From Eunapius fragilis (lineage: Eukaryota; Porifera; Demospongiae; Spongillida; Spongillidae), in contig OY811989.1 in the NCBI GenBank assembly GCA_963681505.1, positions 4,915,835 to 4,979,834 on the forward strand: a DNA stretch of 64,000 nucleotides, written 5' to 3'. Both the position numbers and the translations under genes were made by a program. The notes under the pieces were generated by a model. It made no database searches. It was given only the letters and a program-made list of their open reading frames with translations, and was not told the origin of the DNA. Position 1 is the stretch's first letter. The number at the start of each line of letters is the position of its first letter. Of this stretch, positions 1 to 13,441 are shown piece after piece.

Positions 1-171
1 AAAGAGAAATGAAGGAGCTGGAAAAGCCCCCCACCGTGACACTACATACAAAGAACATTTCGATGACCCAAAGATTTTTTTTTTTTACAAGTACAAAGCT
101 AAAACACTCATCATACAGAACTAATTTATTGGGAGATCAATATTTCGTAATCCAATTCTGCTGCACACATA

Positions 172-414
172 TGGGACAGTGTCCACCATAATCACCTAAT
201 CACCCTTGTGATACCTTTTCAAATTTTCCAGGACAAGCAAAAGAAAAGTAACGCTAGCATTGAAATGTATGGCTAATTATAAATTCAGTGCCCAATAACT
301 TTATGATGGATAGCCCAATTTAGAATGCGTAAGGACCGTTTGGTAGAAGCTCTTTGGAGTTCACGGAAAATCAAAAACCACCCCAGAAGGGTGATTTTGC
401 TGGACACTGTCCCA
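172..414. mobile_element. TA-flanked MITE
   Basis: A 243-bp non-coding element with terminal inverted repeats beginning TGGGACAGTGTCCA at the left and ending with the complement at the right. Each end abuts the dinucleotide TA (170-171 and 415-416), the target duplication expected of Tc1/mariner-type elements. No transposase is encoded. The class assignment is inferred from the TA flanks and inverted ends only. Confidence 0.6.
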
Positions 415-450
415 TATACAAAGGCCAACACAAAGCTTTAATTTCCTAAA

Positions 451-598
451 AACCGACATACACAGGTCAACTTCCTGCTGATTTATCGCCTGCAACTCAA
501 ATGAATACGGGTGAAAATTCAGTACGGAGTTTTTACGCATATTCATTTGAGTTACAGGCAATAAATTGGCAGGAAGTCGACCCGTGTATGTCGGCCTT
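451..598. mobile_element. Fold-back (inverted repeat) element, copy 1
   Basis: Two arms of roughly 60 bp (about 451-515 and 536-598) are imperfect reverse complements, sharing cores such as TGCAACTCAAATGAATA and GACATACACAGGTCAACTT. They could fold into a long hairpin with a short AT-rich loop. A related copy lies at 26732-26850. No coding capacity. Confidence 0.6.
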
Positions 599-622
599 TA
601 TGTATACTGTTAGAAAACTCAC

Positions 623-3467
<2,845 letters not shown>

Positions 3468-3532
3468 AGTTTATTAGTAGGCCTATGTTATTCTATTTCA
3501 CTGGTGCGCTCTATGTGGAGTAAAACATTACG
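3468..3532. promoter_or_regulatory. Bidirectional MICU/TMEM165 promoter core
   Basis: Only 65 bp separate the divergent start codons, so both 5' leaders must be very short or overlap upstream sequence. No clear TATA box. Promoter function is inferred from geometry alone. Confidence 0.6.
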
Positions 3533-5452
3533 ATGGTAGCATATGCACGGACTGCTACATGGAGATGTGCCGTCTACTGTCTGATTTTGTGCCACCTAAT
3601 ACTGCGAGTAAAGTCGCAGAACAATGAAGGGAGGCAGGCGCTGGACAAAGAAGATGTAAAGATCCTACATGCCCAAGAAGATGCAACACTTCGGGATAAG
3701 GTAACTGCGTGCAACATATCTACTTACCTTTATCGCCTCGTCTCTTTAGGATGCCGAAGTGAAGAAAAATGAAGCAATATCGAGGACGAATGAAGCCAAT
3801 TTAGGATTTACGCATGCTTTCGTGGCGTCCATATCCGTCATTATCGTTTCAGAGATAGGAGACAAGACCTTTTTCATAGCGGCCATTCTTGCAATGAAGC
3901 ACTCACGTTGTATAGTGTTTACTGGGGCTATTGCGGCTCTTGGGTTGATGACTTTTCTCTCCGTCTGTCTCGGGTTTGCTACCATGATTATCCCAAGGGC
4001 AGTGACCTTTTTTGTCTGTACCGCTCTCCTGGCCGTGTTTGGCGTGAAGATGCTGTACGACGGCTGGAAGATGAGTCCAGATGAAGGGAAGGAGGAGTTT
4101 GAGGAGGTCTCCGCTGAGCTTCAGAAAACAGAAGGAACGGTTAGGGTGTGTGTATGATTGGACACACACACACACATGCACACATGCAACCCACTATTAC
4201 CAATCTCTCCCATAATGCGTAGAGGTGTCCCCTCAGGTGTGTGGCTTGGTGCTAGTTGGAACTGTGATTGTGTTGCATGTTGTAACCAACATATGCTTGT
4301 AAGGTTGGAGAATTATTAATTATCTCAAGTCATTCTTCCTCCCTAAGCCTTCCCCAGGCCAGGGGGACGTAGAAGGAGGTGGGGCTGTGGCCAGTATTCC
4401 TCTGAGGCGACGTCTGAGGTTCCTTGGTCCCTTGATATCTCCCATCTTCATACAAGCCTTCACCCTCACCTTCCTTGCAGAGTGGGGGGATCGTTCACAG
4501 ATCACAACCATCATACTGGCAGCCCGTGAAGTGAGGGAGGGGATGGGGTAGGAGTGAGGGAGGGGATGTGTAAGAGTGAGGGAGGGAATGTGTAAGAGTG
4601 AGGGAGGGATGTGTAAGAGTGAGGGAGGGATGTGTAAGAGTGAGGGAGGGATGGGTAGGAGTGAGGGAGAGATGTGTAAGAGTGAGGGAGGGATGGGGTA
4701 GGAGTGAGGGAGGGGATGTGTAGCAGTGATGGAGGGAGGGAGGGGTTGAATTAAACTACATCAGTAAAACTGTGGGGTCTATTGTTGGTCATTGACAAAT
4801 ATTGTGATTCATTTTATGGTCATGAGGTGCCAAAAATGGCAAACACATCTGTCAGGTAACAGGCCAGTCCATGTTCACGCACAACCCAGCTTTTGGAGTC
4901 CATGTTCACGCACATCATTTTGTTTTAGGTTATAACTGACAGCACATGTATGCAAGGGTGCAATTCCTGTATGTTGTCCATATTCTGATGCATTACTGAC
5001 AAAAAATGGCAATGTCACCTGTGTGTGACTGGCCTACGTAATGGCCCATGTCTGAGAAGGGGGGAAATACCACTAGAAATATGAAGGGAAGGAGATGGTG
5101 TTATTTGGAATGGAAATACCATATCTGCACACTGTATGGTGTGATGTAATGTACTTTGTGAACTGGTGTATCAATGTGGTCTTCTTTCTTCCTCGACAGA
5201 ATCCAGTGGGTGTGACCCTTGGAGGGACTACTGGCCACGCCCTTTGCACTGCGCTGGCCGTGATTGGTGGGAACATTGTAGCCCAGAGGATCTCTGTCAG
5301 ATCAGGTACACTGTGTGTCTTTACTTCCCCATCTGTGGACCATCTCACTCCTCATTTCTACAGTCACTATAATCGGTGGATTGGTGTTCCTTGTATTTGC
5401 ATTCACTGCCCTCTTTCACGATCCAGACTCAGGAGCTGGTATTTCCTCTTAG
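3533..5452 (+). CDS. TMEM165: TMEM165/GDT1-family Golgi cation transporter
   Basis: Multi-pass Golgi/endomembrane Ca2+/Mn2+ transporter needed for glycosylation in other eukaryotes. Exons 3533-3700, 3750-4139, 4363-4530, 5200-5305, 5364-5452, all in phase, about 306 residues, close to family size. A signal-peptide-like hydrophobic start (AVYCLILCHLILRV) precedes the first GDT1 signature (SEIGDKTFFIAAILAMKHSR); the second copy is FLAEWGDRSQITTIILAARE, followed by NPVGVTLGGTTGHALCTALA and a C-terminal membrane segment ending before TAG. Both E-x-G-D-K/R-T/S motifs are intact. Divergent neighbour is MICU, another calcium-handling gene. Intron 3 carries a gagggagggatgtgtaagagt-type array. Confidence 0.95.
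4531..4748. repeat. GAGGGAGGGATGTGTAAGAGT-type array
   Basis: About nine imperfect copies of an approximately 22-bp purine-rich unit at the start of TMEM165 intron 3. Confidence 0.85.
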
Positions 5453-5842
5453 TCTTGTATCACTAGTTCACTCTCTCTGATTATTTTGGTCAATTATATA
5501 TTTTCTAAGATGAATCCAATCGGAGCATCCCGTTTCAAGTTAACAGCTCACATTAATACTCCACCCCTCTTTGCTGTGTGTGTCTGTGTACTGTATACTT
5601 GGGGGGAGGGTTCCCAGAAGACTGTCCAATATCAACAATGCGCTCTAATTGATGTTTGCATTATGCACTAATTGAGGTTTGCACAGCGCTCCACATGTTT
5701 ACCCTGCTATGGGATGTGGTAATGTTTTGGTTACTGTCACTTGAATAATTTCTTTTCTCTCCTTGCTACAATGAAAAATAACAGTCGCATGTATTTGTGT
5801 GTGTTCCATCAGTTGCATGTTATAAACTAGCAAGCATGTTAC
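5453..5842. other. Tail-to-tail intergenic spacer
   Basis: Lies between the TMEM165 stop and the MARCH-type stop codon on the other strand. I see no gene or repeat array; it should hold both 3' ends. Confidence 0.6.
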
Positions 5843-6608
5843 TCAGTGTACTGAGACTATAGGGATGGAGTCCTCTTGGGTGGCCTGAACTAATGAATGG
5901 CTTCTGGATGGTTTTCCAATTATTCTCAATCCCGTGAATTTAGTGGAGCGACATACCTGAAACAGAAAGTAGCAGGCACACCTGAAGAAGAAAAAATGAT
6001 GGTAATCCTAAATTTTAATATAAATTGCCTTCTGAATTATTACACACCCACCAACACACCCACCATGCCAAGTAGACCATTCCACTCACTTGAGAAAGAT
6101 GATGTCACTGATTACAATGAGTGATATGGTAAGATACTTGAAGGCCACATTTCCCACCCACACTACCACTGCAGCAATGCCAAGTCCAGATAGTGCCAAT
6201 CCCAGGAACAACACACAGAATCCAAGGAAGCATCTTGAGGGGAGGGGACGGGAGGAGTTGGTAACCACACCCATAGTCCAGTAGCTTGCAACTCACTTGT
6301 ATCCAGCCATCTTGGAAAGGGCCACCCAGATATCCAACTGAGAAGAATACTGTAAAGGATCCCCACGGGGAAGGGGGGGGGGGGGGGGGTGAAGGATCCC
6401 CAGGAGGGGAAGGGGAAACAATATGAGGGTATATTGCTGGGTTCCCAGGCCTTCCACCTAACCTTCTCCCTACAAGCTTGGCATGTAAGACACTCCTTCT
6501 CCGGTACATCTGTGTCCGAAGCTCTCTGAAAAGGACAAGGTGTCATAGCAAAGTGGGTGTGGTCTTGTATGTCCACACTGCTTCACAATGCACCTGTTTT
6601 GGGGGGTG

Positions 6609-6651
<43 letters not shown>

Positions 6652-7005
6652 AGGTGCTCTCACTCTAAATAGCCACGTCTGCAGACACTCCTGGTGTGCC
6701 GCACTGCTGCACTTGCAAAATTGGAAAAGCTTCCTCTTGTTGGTGTCATCCAGACATATCCAACACACCTCAGAGGAGGAGGAAGAGGAGGAGCTGATAT
6801 CTACACTGCTTGCGTTAGCTGCGCAAGTGTCTAATGGTGGGGTGAGGAGGAGGAGGTGAGGGGAGAAAGATGGCGATGAATGTGCACTACAATTCTGTTC
6901 CATACCTGAGTCCAGCGAACCATAGGTCCTCCTGGTAGTGTTGGAGCTAAGCACCGTTTCCTCTGAGCTGGTCCCCTGACAAAGCGTAGATACATTGATA
7001 TATTC

Positions 7006-7036
<31 letters not shown>

Positions 7037-7101
7037 CAACACATACCAAGTTCACTCTATCCAGCAAAAGCTGAGGGTTAAGGACCCACAGGTTATCAGG
7101 A
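5843..7101 (-). CDS. MARCH-type membrane RING-CH E3 ubiquitin ligase (5' exon missing)
   Basis: Exons 7047-7101, 6906-6975, 6664-6830, 6463-6525, 6297-6349, 6090-6233, 5843-5981, in phase to TGA at 5843-5845. A Ser-rich leader precedes a split RING-CH domain: CWICLDDT, then FCKCSSAAHQECLQTWL, then CLTCQACREK in the next exon, giving the C4HC3 order of MARCH ligases. One long or two short transmembrane segments follow (CFLGFCVLFLGLALSGLGIA, then an aliphatic stretch). Such proteins ubiquitinate membrane cargo. No ATG is in frame in the first exon listed, so a further 5' exon is needed and was not found between 7102 and 7580. The specific MARCH paralogue is not assignable. Confidence 0.8.
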
Positions 7102-7580
7102 CTGATGGGTAGACAAAGAGAATATATAGTAAACTCACAATTAGACACTACTATAACCCGCCCCTTCTCCCTCCCACCAAAAAAAAAAAAAAAAAATCCC
7201 TGTTGTAAACAGCATACTCTGGTCCTCGTTAGGTTATTGGATCACAGGTTTTGTAGTTGGAATTAAATTGTGAGTTTATAGTAATCAAAGATCAGAAGAT
7301 GTGGCATTATATAGAAGGCATTCTTCTGACCATATATGGAAAGTACAATGTTAATCACAGCACCAAGGGAACTTCATGGAGGAGGGGAGAAGGGGGGTGG
7401 GTGACAGCACCAGGGGAACAGTGGAGACATAGGTACATAGAAGTGAGCCAGTCAAAGCTAATCATTGTTCCTTCCCCACAGATGCATGGGCATGGGGAGG
7501 AGGAGGGATAGCGTGGGGAGGAGGGAGGGATAGCGTGGGGAGGAGGAGGGATAGCGTGGGGAGGAGGTAGGGAGAATGGC
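7102..7580. other. Unresolved 5' region of the MARCH-type gene
   Basis: Holds a short inverted pair (taaactcacaatta near 7128 and its complement near 7264), a poly-A run and a GGGAGGA array at 7490-7570. The missing first coding exon may lie here but I cannot identify it. Confidence 0.4.
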
Positions 7581-10500
7581 TCACTGCTTATAGTTCCACA
7601 ATGAACAGCAGAACCAAACAGGCAGGCCTAACTCAATGATGCGCACCACCAGAGAGCCTGCAAAGTGGCTTTCAGTACTGACAGGAAGAAACTGACTCAA
7701 CAAGTTGAAGAGGTGGAACAAAATTATGAAAACCTACAGAAAGGAAATGGAAACTATTTTTAAGAGGCCACAGTCATCCCTATCCCTGCCCCCCTGCTGC
7801 CCCCTACCCCCCCCACCCCCAACCACTATCACGTAATGAATCTTGTTTCACTTAAAATTGGTATTTCAAGTTTCTATAATCACAATAAATTAATTTATTC
7901 ACAAGCCAACATTGCAGATTGCAAGCCAACAACACATACAACATTCTCATGAGACCACCATGGTGATGCCAGTTGAGATAAGCCCACACTCTGCTATCTG
8001 TTATAAAGACCAAAATCTGGTACAGTACAGTCCTTGTATGACTAACTATCAGTATACCTATTTGTGTGGCTTACTCCAGCTGGTATAACCCAGCTACAAC
8101 TAAGTTTTCCAGTTGCCATAACCTGTTTATACTTTTTCTGCAGTGTGAAAGGCTGAATGGACCTTGCCAATACATGGCTTTAAACCATGACAAGATAATG
8201 CAGAGAAGGGTTATAGAACCCTATGCATTCAAGCAAGGGGTTAAAAGAACCACAAACATGCAAGCAAGGGGTTAAAAGAACTGCAAACATGCAAACAAGG
8301 GGTTAAAAGAACTGCAAACATGCAAGGAAGTGGTTAAAGGAACAGCAAACATGCAATTGACAAAACTAATAATGTTGAGGCAGCTGGTTCAATGAACCAG
8401 CTGCTGGGAACAGTAATGGTTTAGAGAGAGACTGAGAGAAAGGGAGGGAGAGGGGGAAGGAGAGGGAGGAGGCCAAGGTGAGGACCATCTCACCTGCATT
8501 GCTGCATGACACACAACACCAAAACATGAGCAGAACTGTTGCCTGAAGTTTATCTTCAGCACATCCAGGCGTTGCCAATCAGGCTAACCAAACACAGGAT
8601 TCAAGGAAGAAGGAACCAAGGTGTGACCCCATCATAAACACACACAACATACACACACACCACGCACAAGAGAATAAAAACTCACCCTGAAGAAAAGTCT
8701 TATTGCAAAGTGTAAGAATCCTGCCAACACCACAATGAAAAAGACCGCAAAAAGACTTCCAATGATGTCACTTTTCCGAACCTTTAGAAAATAATACTTA
8801 CTTAAGCTCCTTCAATGACACATCCCTTAAATGCCACACCCTTTGCCCCTCCCACTAATGTAACACCCTTTTCCCCCTTCAATGCCTCTCCCCTCCCACC
8901 ACTGCCACTTCTTCCCCAGGATGCAGCTGTGGTCATGCACATGTAGCAGGAAACACACCCACTAAGCAAACCATGTACACATGCACTCAAGGAACAGCAA
9001 TGACCTCATTAACATAACTACACCTAATGACTCTGATATTCAGCACACTATCCAATCATCTGAGGAAAAGTCACTACACCCACCTGCTCTTGTTCATTGT
9101 CAGCCAGAAAGGGTGTAGCTATGATGTCAGCAGCAAAAAGGAGATAGACGAGAACGTTGAAGATGACCAGAACCAGAGAGTACTTGTGATACTGAAGGAA
9201 GTTCCCAACAGACATGTAGTATGACTATGGAATAGAGGGAAGTGGAGTGATGTGACAAGGGAGGGAGATGAAGTGGTGTGACAAGGGAGGGAGATGGAAT
9301 GGTGTGACAAGAGAGGGAGATGGAGTGATGTGACAAGGGAGGGAGATGGAGTGGTGTGACAGGGGAGGGAGATGGAGTGGTGTGACAAGGGAAGGAGATG
9401 AAGTCGTGTGACAAGGGAGGGAGATGGAGTGGTGTGACAGGGGAGGGAGATGGAGTGGTGTGACAGGGGAGGGAGATGGAGTGGTGTGACAAGGGAGGGA
9501 GATGGAGTGGTGTGACAAGGGAGGGAGATGGAGTGATGTGACAAGGGAAGGAGATGGAGTGATGTGACAAGGGAGGGTGATGGAGTGGTGTGACAAGGGA
9601 GGGAGATGGAGTGGTGTGACAAGGGAGGGAGATGGAGTGGTATGACAAGGGAGGGAGATGGAGTGGTGTGACAGGGGAGGGAGATGGAATGGTGTGACAG
9701 GGGAGGGAGATGGAGTGGTATGACAAGGAAGGGAGATGGAGTGGTGTAACAGGGGAGGGAGATGGAGTGGTGTGACAAGGGAGGGAGATGGAGTGATGTG
9801 ACAAGGGAGGGAGATGGAGTGGTGTGACAGGGGAGGGAGATGGAATGATGTGACAGGGGAGGGAGATGGAGTGGTGTGACAAGGGAGGGAGATGGAGTGG
9901 TGTGACAGGGGAGGGAGATGGAGTGGTGTGACAGGGGAGGGAGATGGAATGATGTGACAGGGGAGGGAGATGGAGTGGTGTGACAGGGGAGGGAGATGGA
10001 GTGGTGTGACAGGGGAGGGAGATGGAGTGGTGTGACAAGGGAGGGAGATGGAGTGGTGTGACAGGGGAGGGAGATGGAATGATGTGACAGGGGAGGGAGA
10101 TGGAGTGGTGTGACAGGGGAGGGAGATGGAGTGGTGTGACAAGGGAAGGAGATGGAGTGGTGTGACAGGGGAGAGAGATGGAGTGGTATGACAAGGGAGG
10201 GAGATGGATTGGTATGACAAGGGAGGGAGATGGAGTGATGTGACAAGGGAAGGAGGTGGATTGGTGTGACAAGGGAGGGAGATGGATCCAGTGTGTGGCA
10301 TGGAATGCCATGAGGGGGTGTGCAAGAAAAAAAAGCACCAATAAAATATTTCACGTGACCAAGAATAATAAACATTACGTACGGAAAGAAATTAAACTTG
10401 CTTACATGTGTCTTTTCTTTGTTCGATTAAATATATTCACTGTATGCCCAACCACATCATTGATACAAGCATCGTGAATATAATTTATCGAACGAATCGA

Positions 10501-10848
10501 GCTAAACCCACGTTTGGGAAGAACAATATATTTTCCTGTGCATGCATACTCATGCTCACATGCATACTCACCTCTGCCCAGAAGGAAACAAGCATCGACA
10601 GCCCGGTGAGCAGAACAGGATAGTACAGAGTTAAAATGACATCACCCCATTCATCCGGGATTTTTGCATACTGGAGAGTGAAGTAGATGGCCCTAGTGCC
10701 CGTGGCAGCCATCACAGTGCCCAGGAGACATTTCTGTGTACTTATGGAGAAAGCTCTCTTACAATTCAGCTGAGACTCCTTCACAGCATCATTGACCATA
10801 CACAGAATCTGTGGTAAAAGTTTAGGGTAAGTGGTACGTGCACACACC

Positions 10849-10946
<98 letters not shown>

Positions 10947-11361
10947 ACCACCACCACTACCACCACTCACGCCAACATTTTCTCTTACCAGTTGGACCGT
11001 GGCAACGACAAACAGCAGATACGATAAACTGGCGAACGCCGCGAGGTAACCACAGTTGCCGTCAGTTGACCAAACCTTTTATTTCGTGAGGGGGGTGGAA
11101 GGGAGGAATTTATCACGTCCCGTCTGGAAAGTTACTACTCAAATAAGACACGGAAAGAGGTTCCGTTCTTATAACCAATACACACCCAATACGAACAACA
11201 GTAAAGACGGTGTGGATAAATCGCCGTACCTTGCACACACATGTCCCAACGGCACATTCGTCCGTACAGTTCAGGCAGGCACTGTAGTTACTGCTGGTAG
11301 CAGAGCGAAAGGATCGCAGCATTGGGGCTAGCGAACCTCCAAGTTTAATATAAGAAGTCAT
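7581..11361 (-). CDS. Seven-pass membrane protein resembling TOM1/THH1 (GPR137-like fold)
   Basis: Exons 11230-11361, 10989-11075, 10572-10808, 9084-9224, 8686-8781, 8494-8583, 7581-7733, all phase 0, stop at 7581-7583; about 276 residues. Seven hydrophobic segments: YLAAFASLSYLLFVVATVQL; CLLGTVMAATGTRAIYFTL; YPVLLTGLSMLVSFWAE; YSLVLVIFNVLVYLLFAAD; IIGSLFAVFFIVVLAGFLHF; CSCFGVVCHAAMQVFIILFH; LVVRIIELGLPVWFCCSLW. The YPVLL...SFWAE block recalls the YPVLL/FFWAE block of tobamovirus-multiplication (TOM1/THH1) proteins, small endolysosomal-type seven-TM proteins in plants and fungi. The N-terminus has four Cys (CLNCTDECAVGTC). Start at 11361 is the ATG nearest the conserved part; an in-frame ATG further upstream is less likely. 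Function is unknown. Confidence 0.75.
8232..8348. repeat. CATGCAAGCAAGGGGTTAAA array
   Basis: Four copies of an approximately 31-bp unit containing GGGGTTAAAAGAAC, in an intron of the TOM1-like gene. Confidence 0.85.
9230..10290. repeat. 26-bp minisatellite, about 40 copies
   Basis: A 26-bp unit containing GGGAGGGAGATGGAGTGGTG repeats for over 1 kb in the intron between exons 9084-9224 and 10572-10808. Minus-strand frames stay open because the unit lacks stops there; the resulting 366-418-codon frames are not genes. Confidence 0.95.
10849..10945. repeat. (CA)n microsatellite
   Basis: About 95 bp of CA followed by CCA triplets in the TOM1-like gene intron between exons 10572-10808 and 10989-11075. 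Confidence 0.95.
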
Positions 11362-12616
11362 TAAAGTGTTTATAATTAAAATACTTTCACAGGAAGGGGG
11401 AGGGGATAACACCGCCGCCAAGGGGGGATTTAAAATAAATCTCACATACGTCGTCAGGGGGAGGGGTGACAATGACTTCCGGTATTTTAATCCACATAAT
11501 CCACATACATGTACTGTTACATGATATGAATATGTACTATGATGTCGACGATTCTTTGTAACCTGGTCGAATATTTAATTATCCACCCCGGGGGCCCAAA
11601 ACCTTTTGATCACTTGTCCCCACACAACCTCTGCTCCCACATTTGATGTTGCTGTACAAAGAGTTACTATATGGAAGGAATGGACAATATTTTGGCTATT
11701 TCTAATGAGTTTTCTTTTCTTTTTTAACAGAGGACATTGAATCGTTCTATGTTAAAAATTTATTAAGAGACCCAACAGATCAATCAAGAATGATTAAGAG
11801 ACCCAAAAGATAAATAAATAAAAAGCTATAATTTGCCCACCTTTCTATAGTAGCAAATGAAATCATTAAAAGAATATTAACGGATGAATTTCATTAAATT
11901 ACGCTATTGCTTTTAATGCTTTATAACTCTATGACATGGCGGCTCAAACCAGTAGTGAAAGAGGCAGAAGGACTGGGATTGATGGCCGATCTTGGCGTAC
12001 AGGGTGTTCGGATTCCTCGGGGGTGTAAGCGTTGTTTGATATAAAATTCATTGACACAGATGCACCATTACACCAACACCAGAATCAATCCTAGAATCAG
12101 GGGGGCTCTAAAAGCTGTACAAAATGGCTGTTTTGAAGAGGTACATTAATTTTTTTCACAGCCGGAAAGGCAGAACACTTTGCGAAGTATGCACCTTCCT
12201 TGCTGATCCTTCTGAGCCCGAGGTCTCTCTCACTGTTGTGCTATTACACCTTTCATTAAGAAATTGGTTTAGCAACGTTCGTGCATTTTATTTTGCCGTG
12301 TATATTCTGGGCATCATCAACACCTACAAGAATATGAAGCTCAGCCGACAGCCCAGCTTACTTGTACACAAAGTTAGCAGAACAGCTGCAGAGGCACATG
12401 AGGTCTAATTATCTTGCATACCCCAGAGGGAAGACCACACACATTATTGTGGGTTATGATGGATGATCCCAACACAATAGGATACTGACATGTCATGCTG
12501 CAAGCTTCTTTTGAACCACTAGAGAGATGCAATGCCTCTGTTCTCAACTTTTAATATAGTTATGCTGCCACCATCATTACTGTTGAAGGAGTGATGTCAT
12601 GTAAATAAGCTCTTTA
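11362..12616. other. Intergenic DNA with an unassigned open frame
   Basis: AT-rich spacer upstream of the TOM1-like gene. A 94-codon plus-strand frame at 12124-12408 and an ATGGCGG start near 11938 are present, with a possible acceptor (TTTTTTTCACAG) near 12162. I recognise no family and cannot assemble a gene, so this may be a decayed gene or chance. Confidence 0.35.
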
Positions 12617-13266
12617 TCAAATGCCATATAAGGTGTGGTTGAGGTAAGACCATAATGCCATACAAGGTGTGGTTGAGCCAACACCATAATCCATACAAGG
12701 TGTGGTTGAGCCAACACCATAATCCCATACAAGGTGTGGTTGAGCCAACATCATAATCCCATACAAGGTGTGGTTAAGGTAAGACCATAATGCCATACAA
12801 GGTGTGGTTGAGCCAACACCATAATCCCATACAAGGTGTGGTTGAGCCAACACCATAATGCCATACAAGGTATGGTTGAGCCAACACCATAATCCCATAC
12901 AAGGTGTGGTTGAGCCAACACCATAATCCCATACAAGGTGTGGTTAAGGTAAGACCATAATCCCATACAAGGTGTGGTTGAGCCAACACCATAATCCCAT
13001 ACAAGGTGTGGTTAAGGTAAGACCATAATCCCATACAAGGTGTGGTTGAGCCAACATCATAATCCCATACAAGGTGTGGTTGAGCCAACACCATAATCCC
13101 ATACAAGGTATGGTTGAGCCAACACCATAATCCCATACAAGGTATGGTTGAGCCAACACCATAATCCCATACAAGGTGTGGTTGAGCCAACACCATAATC
13201 CCATACAAGGTGTGGTTGAGCCAATACCATAATCCCATACAAGGTGTGGTTGAGCCAACATCATAA
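12617..13266. repeat. 34-bp satellite, about 19 copies
   Basis: Unit contains CCATACAAGGTGTGGTTGAG, with two variants (ccaacaccataat and gtaagaccataat). Because 34 is not a multiple of three and the unit has no stop on the minus strand, three overlapping artefact frames appear. Confidence 0.95.
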
Positions 13267-13441
13267 TGTAAAAATAATAATACAATAACAGAAACAAAGG
13301 CAACATGACACATTCCTAACATAACGACCACCATATCACTGCACAGACTTAACACCCACATTTCTAGAATGAAAAAAAAGTGCTAGAAGAATAAAGGTGT
13401 ATAGAAAGAAAAAGTTAGACACAGATCACAAACGATGAAAA

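Noticed and set aside
7047-7148. MARCH-type start at a GTG codon (7146-7148)
   Set aside because: Eukaryotic nuclear genes rarely start at GTG and the upstream part looks intronic; the true start exon is unknown.
9119-10375. Overlapping minus-strand open frames of 366-418 codons
   Set aside because: They read through a 26-bp satellite in several frames at once and lie in an intron of the TOM1-like gene.
12124-12408. 94-codon plus-strand frame as a gene
   Set aside because: No recognised family, no convincing partner exons and no conserved motif; left as unassigned.
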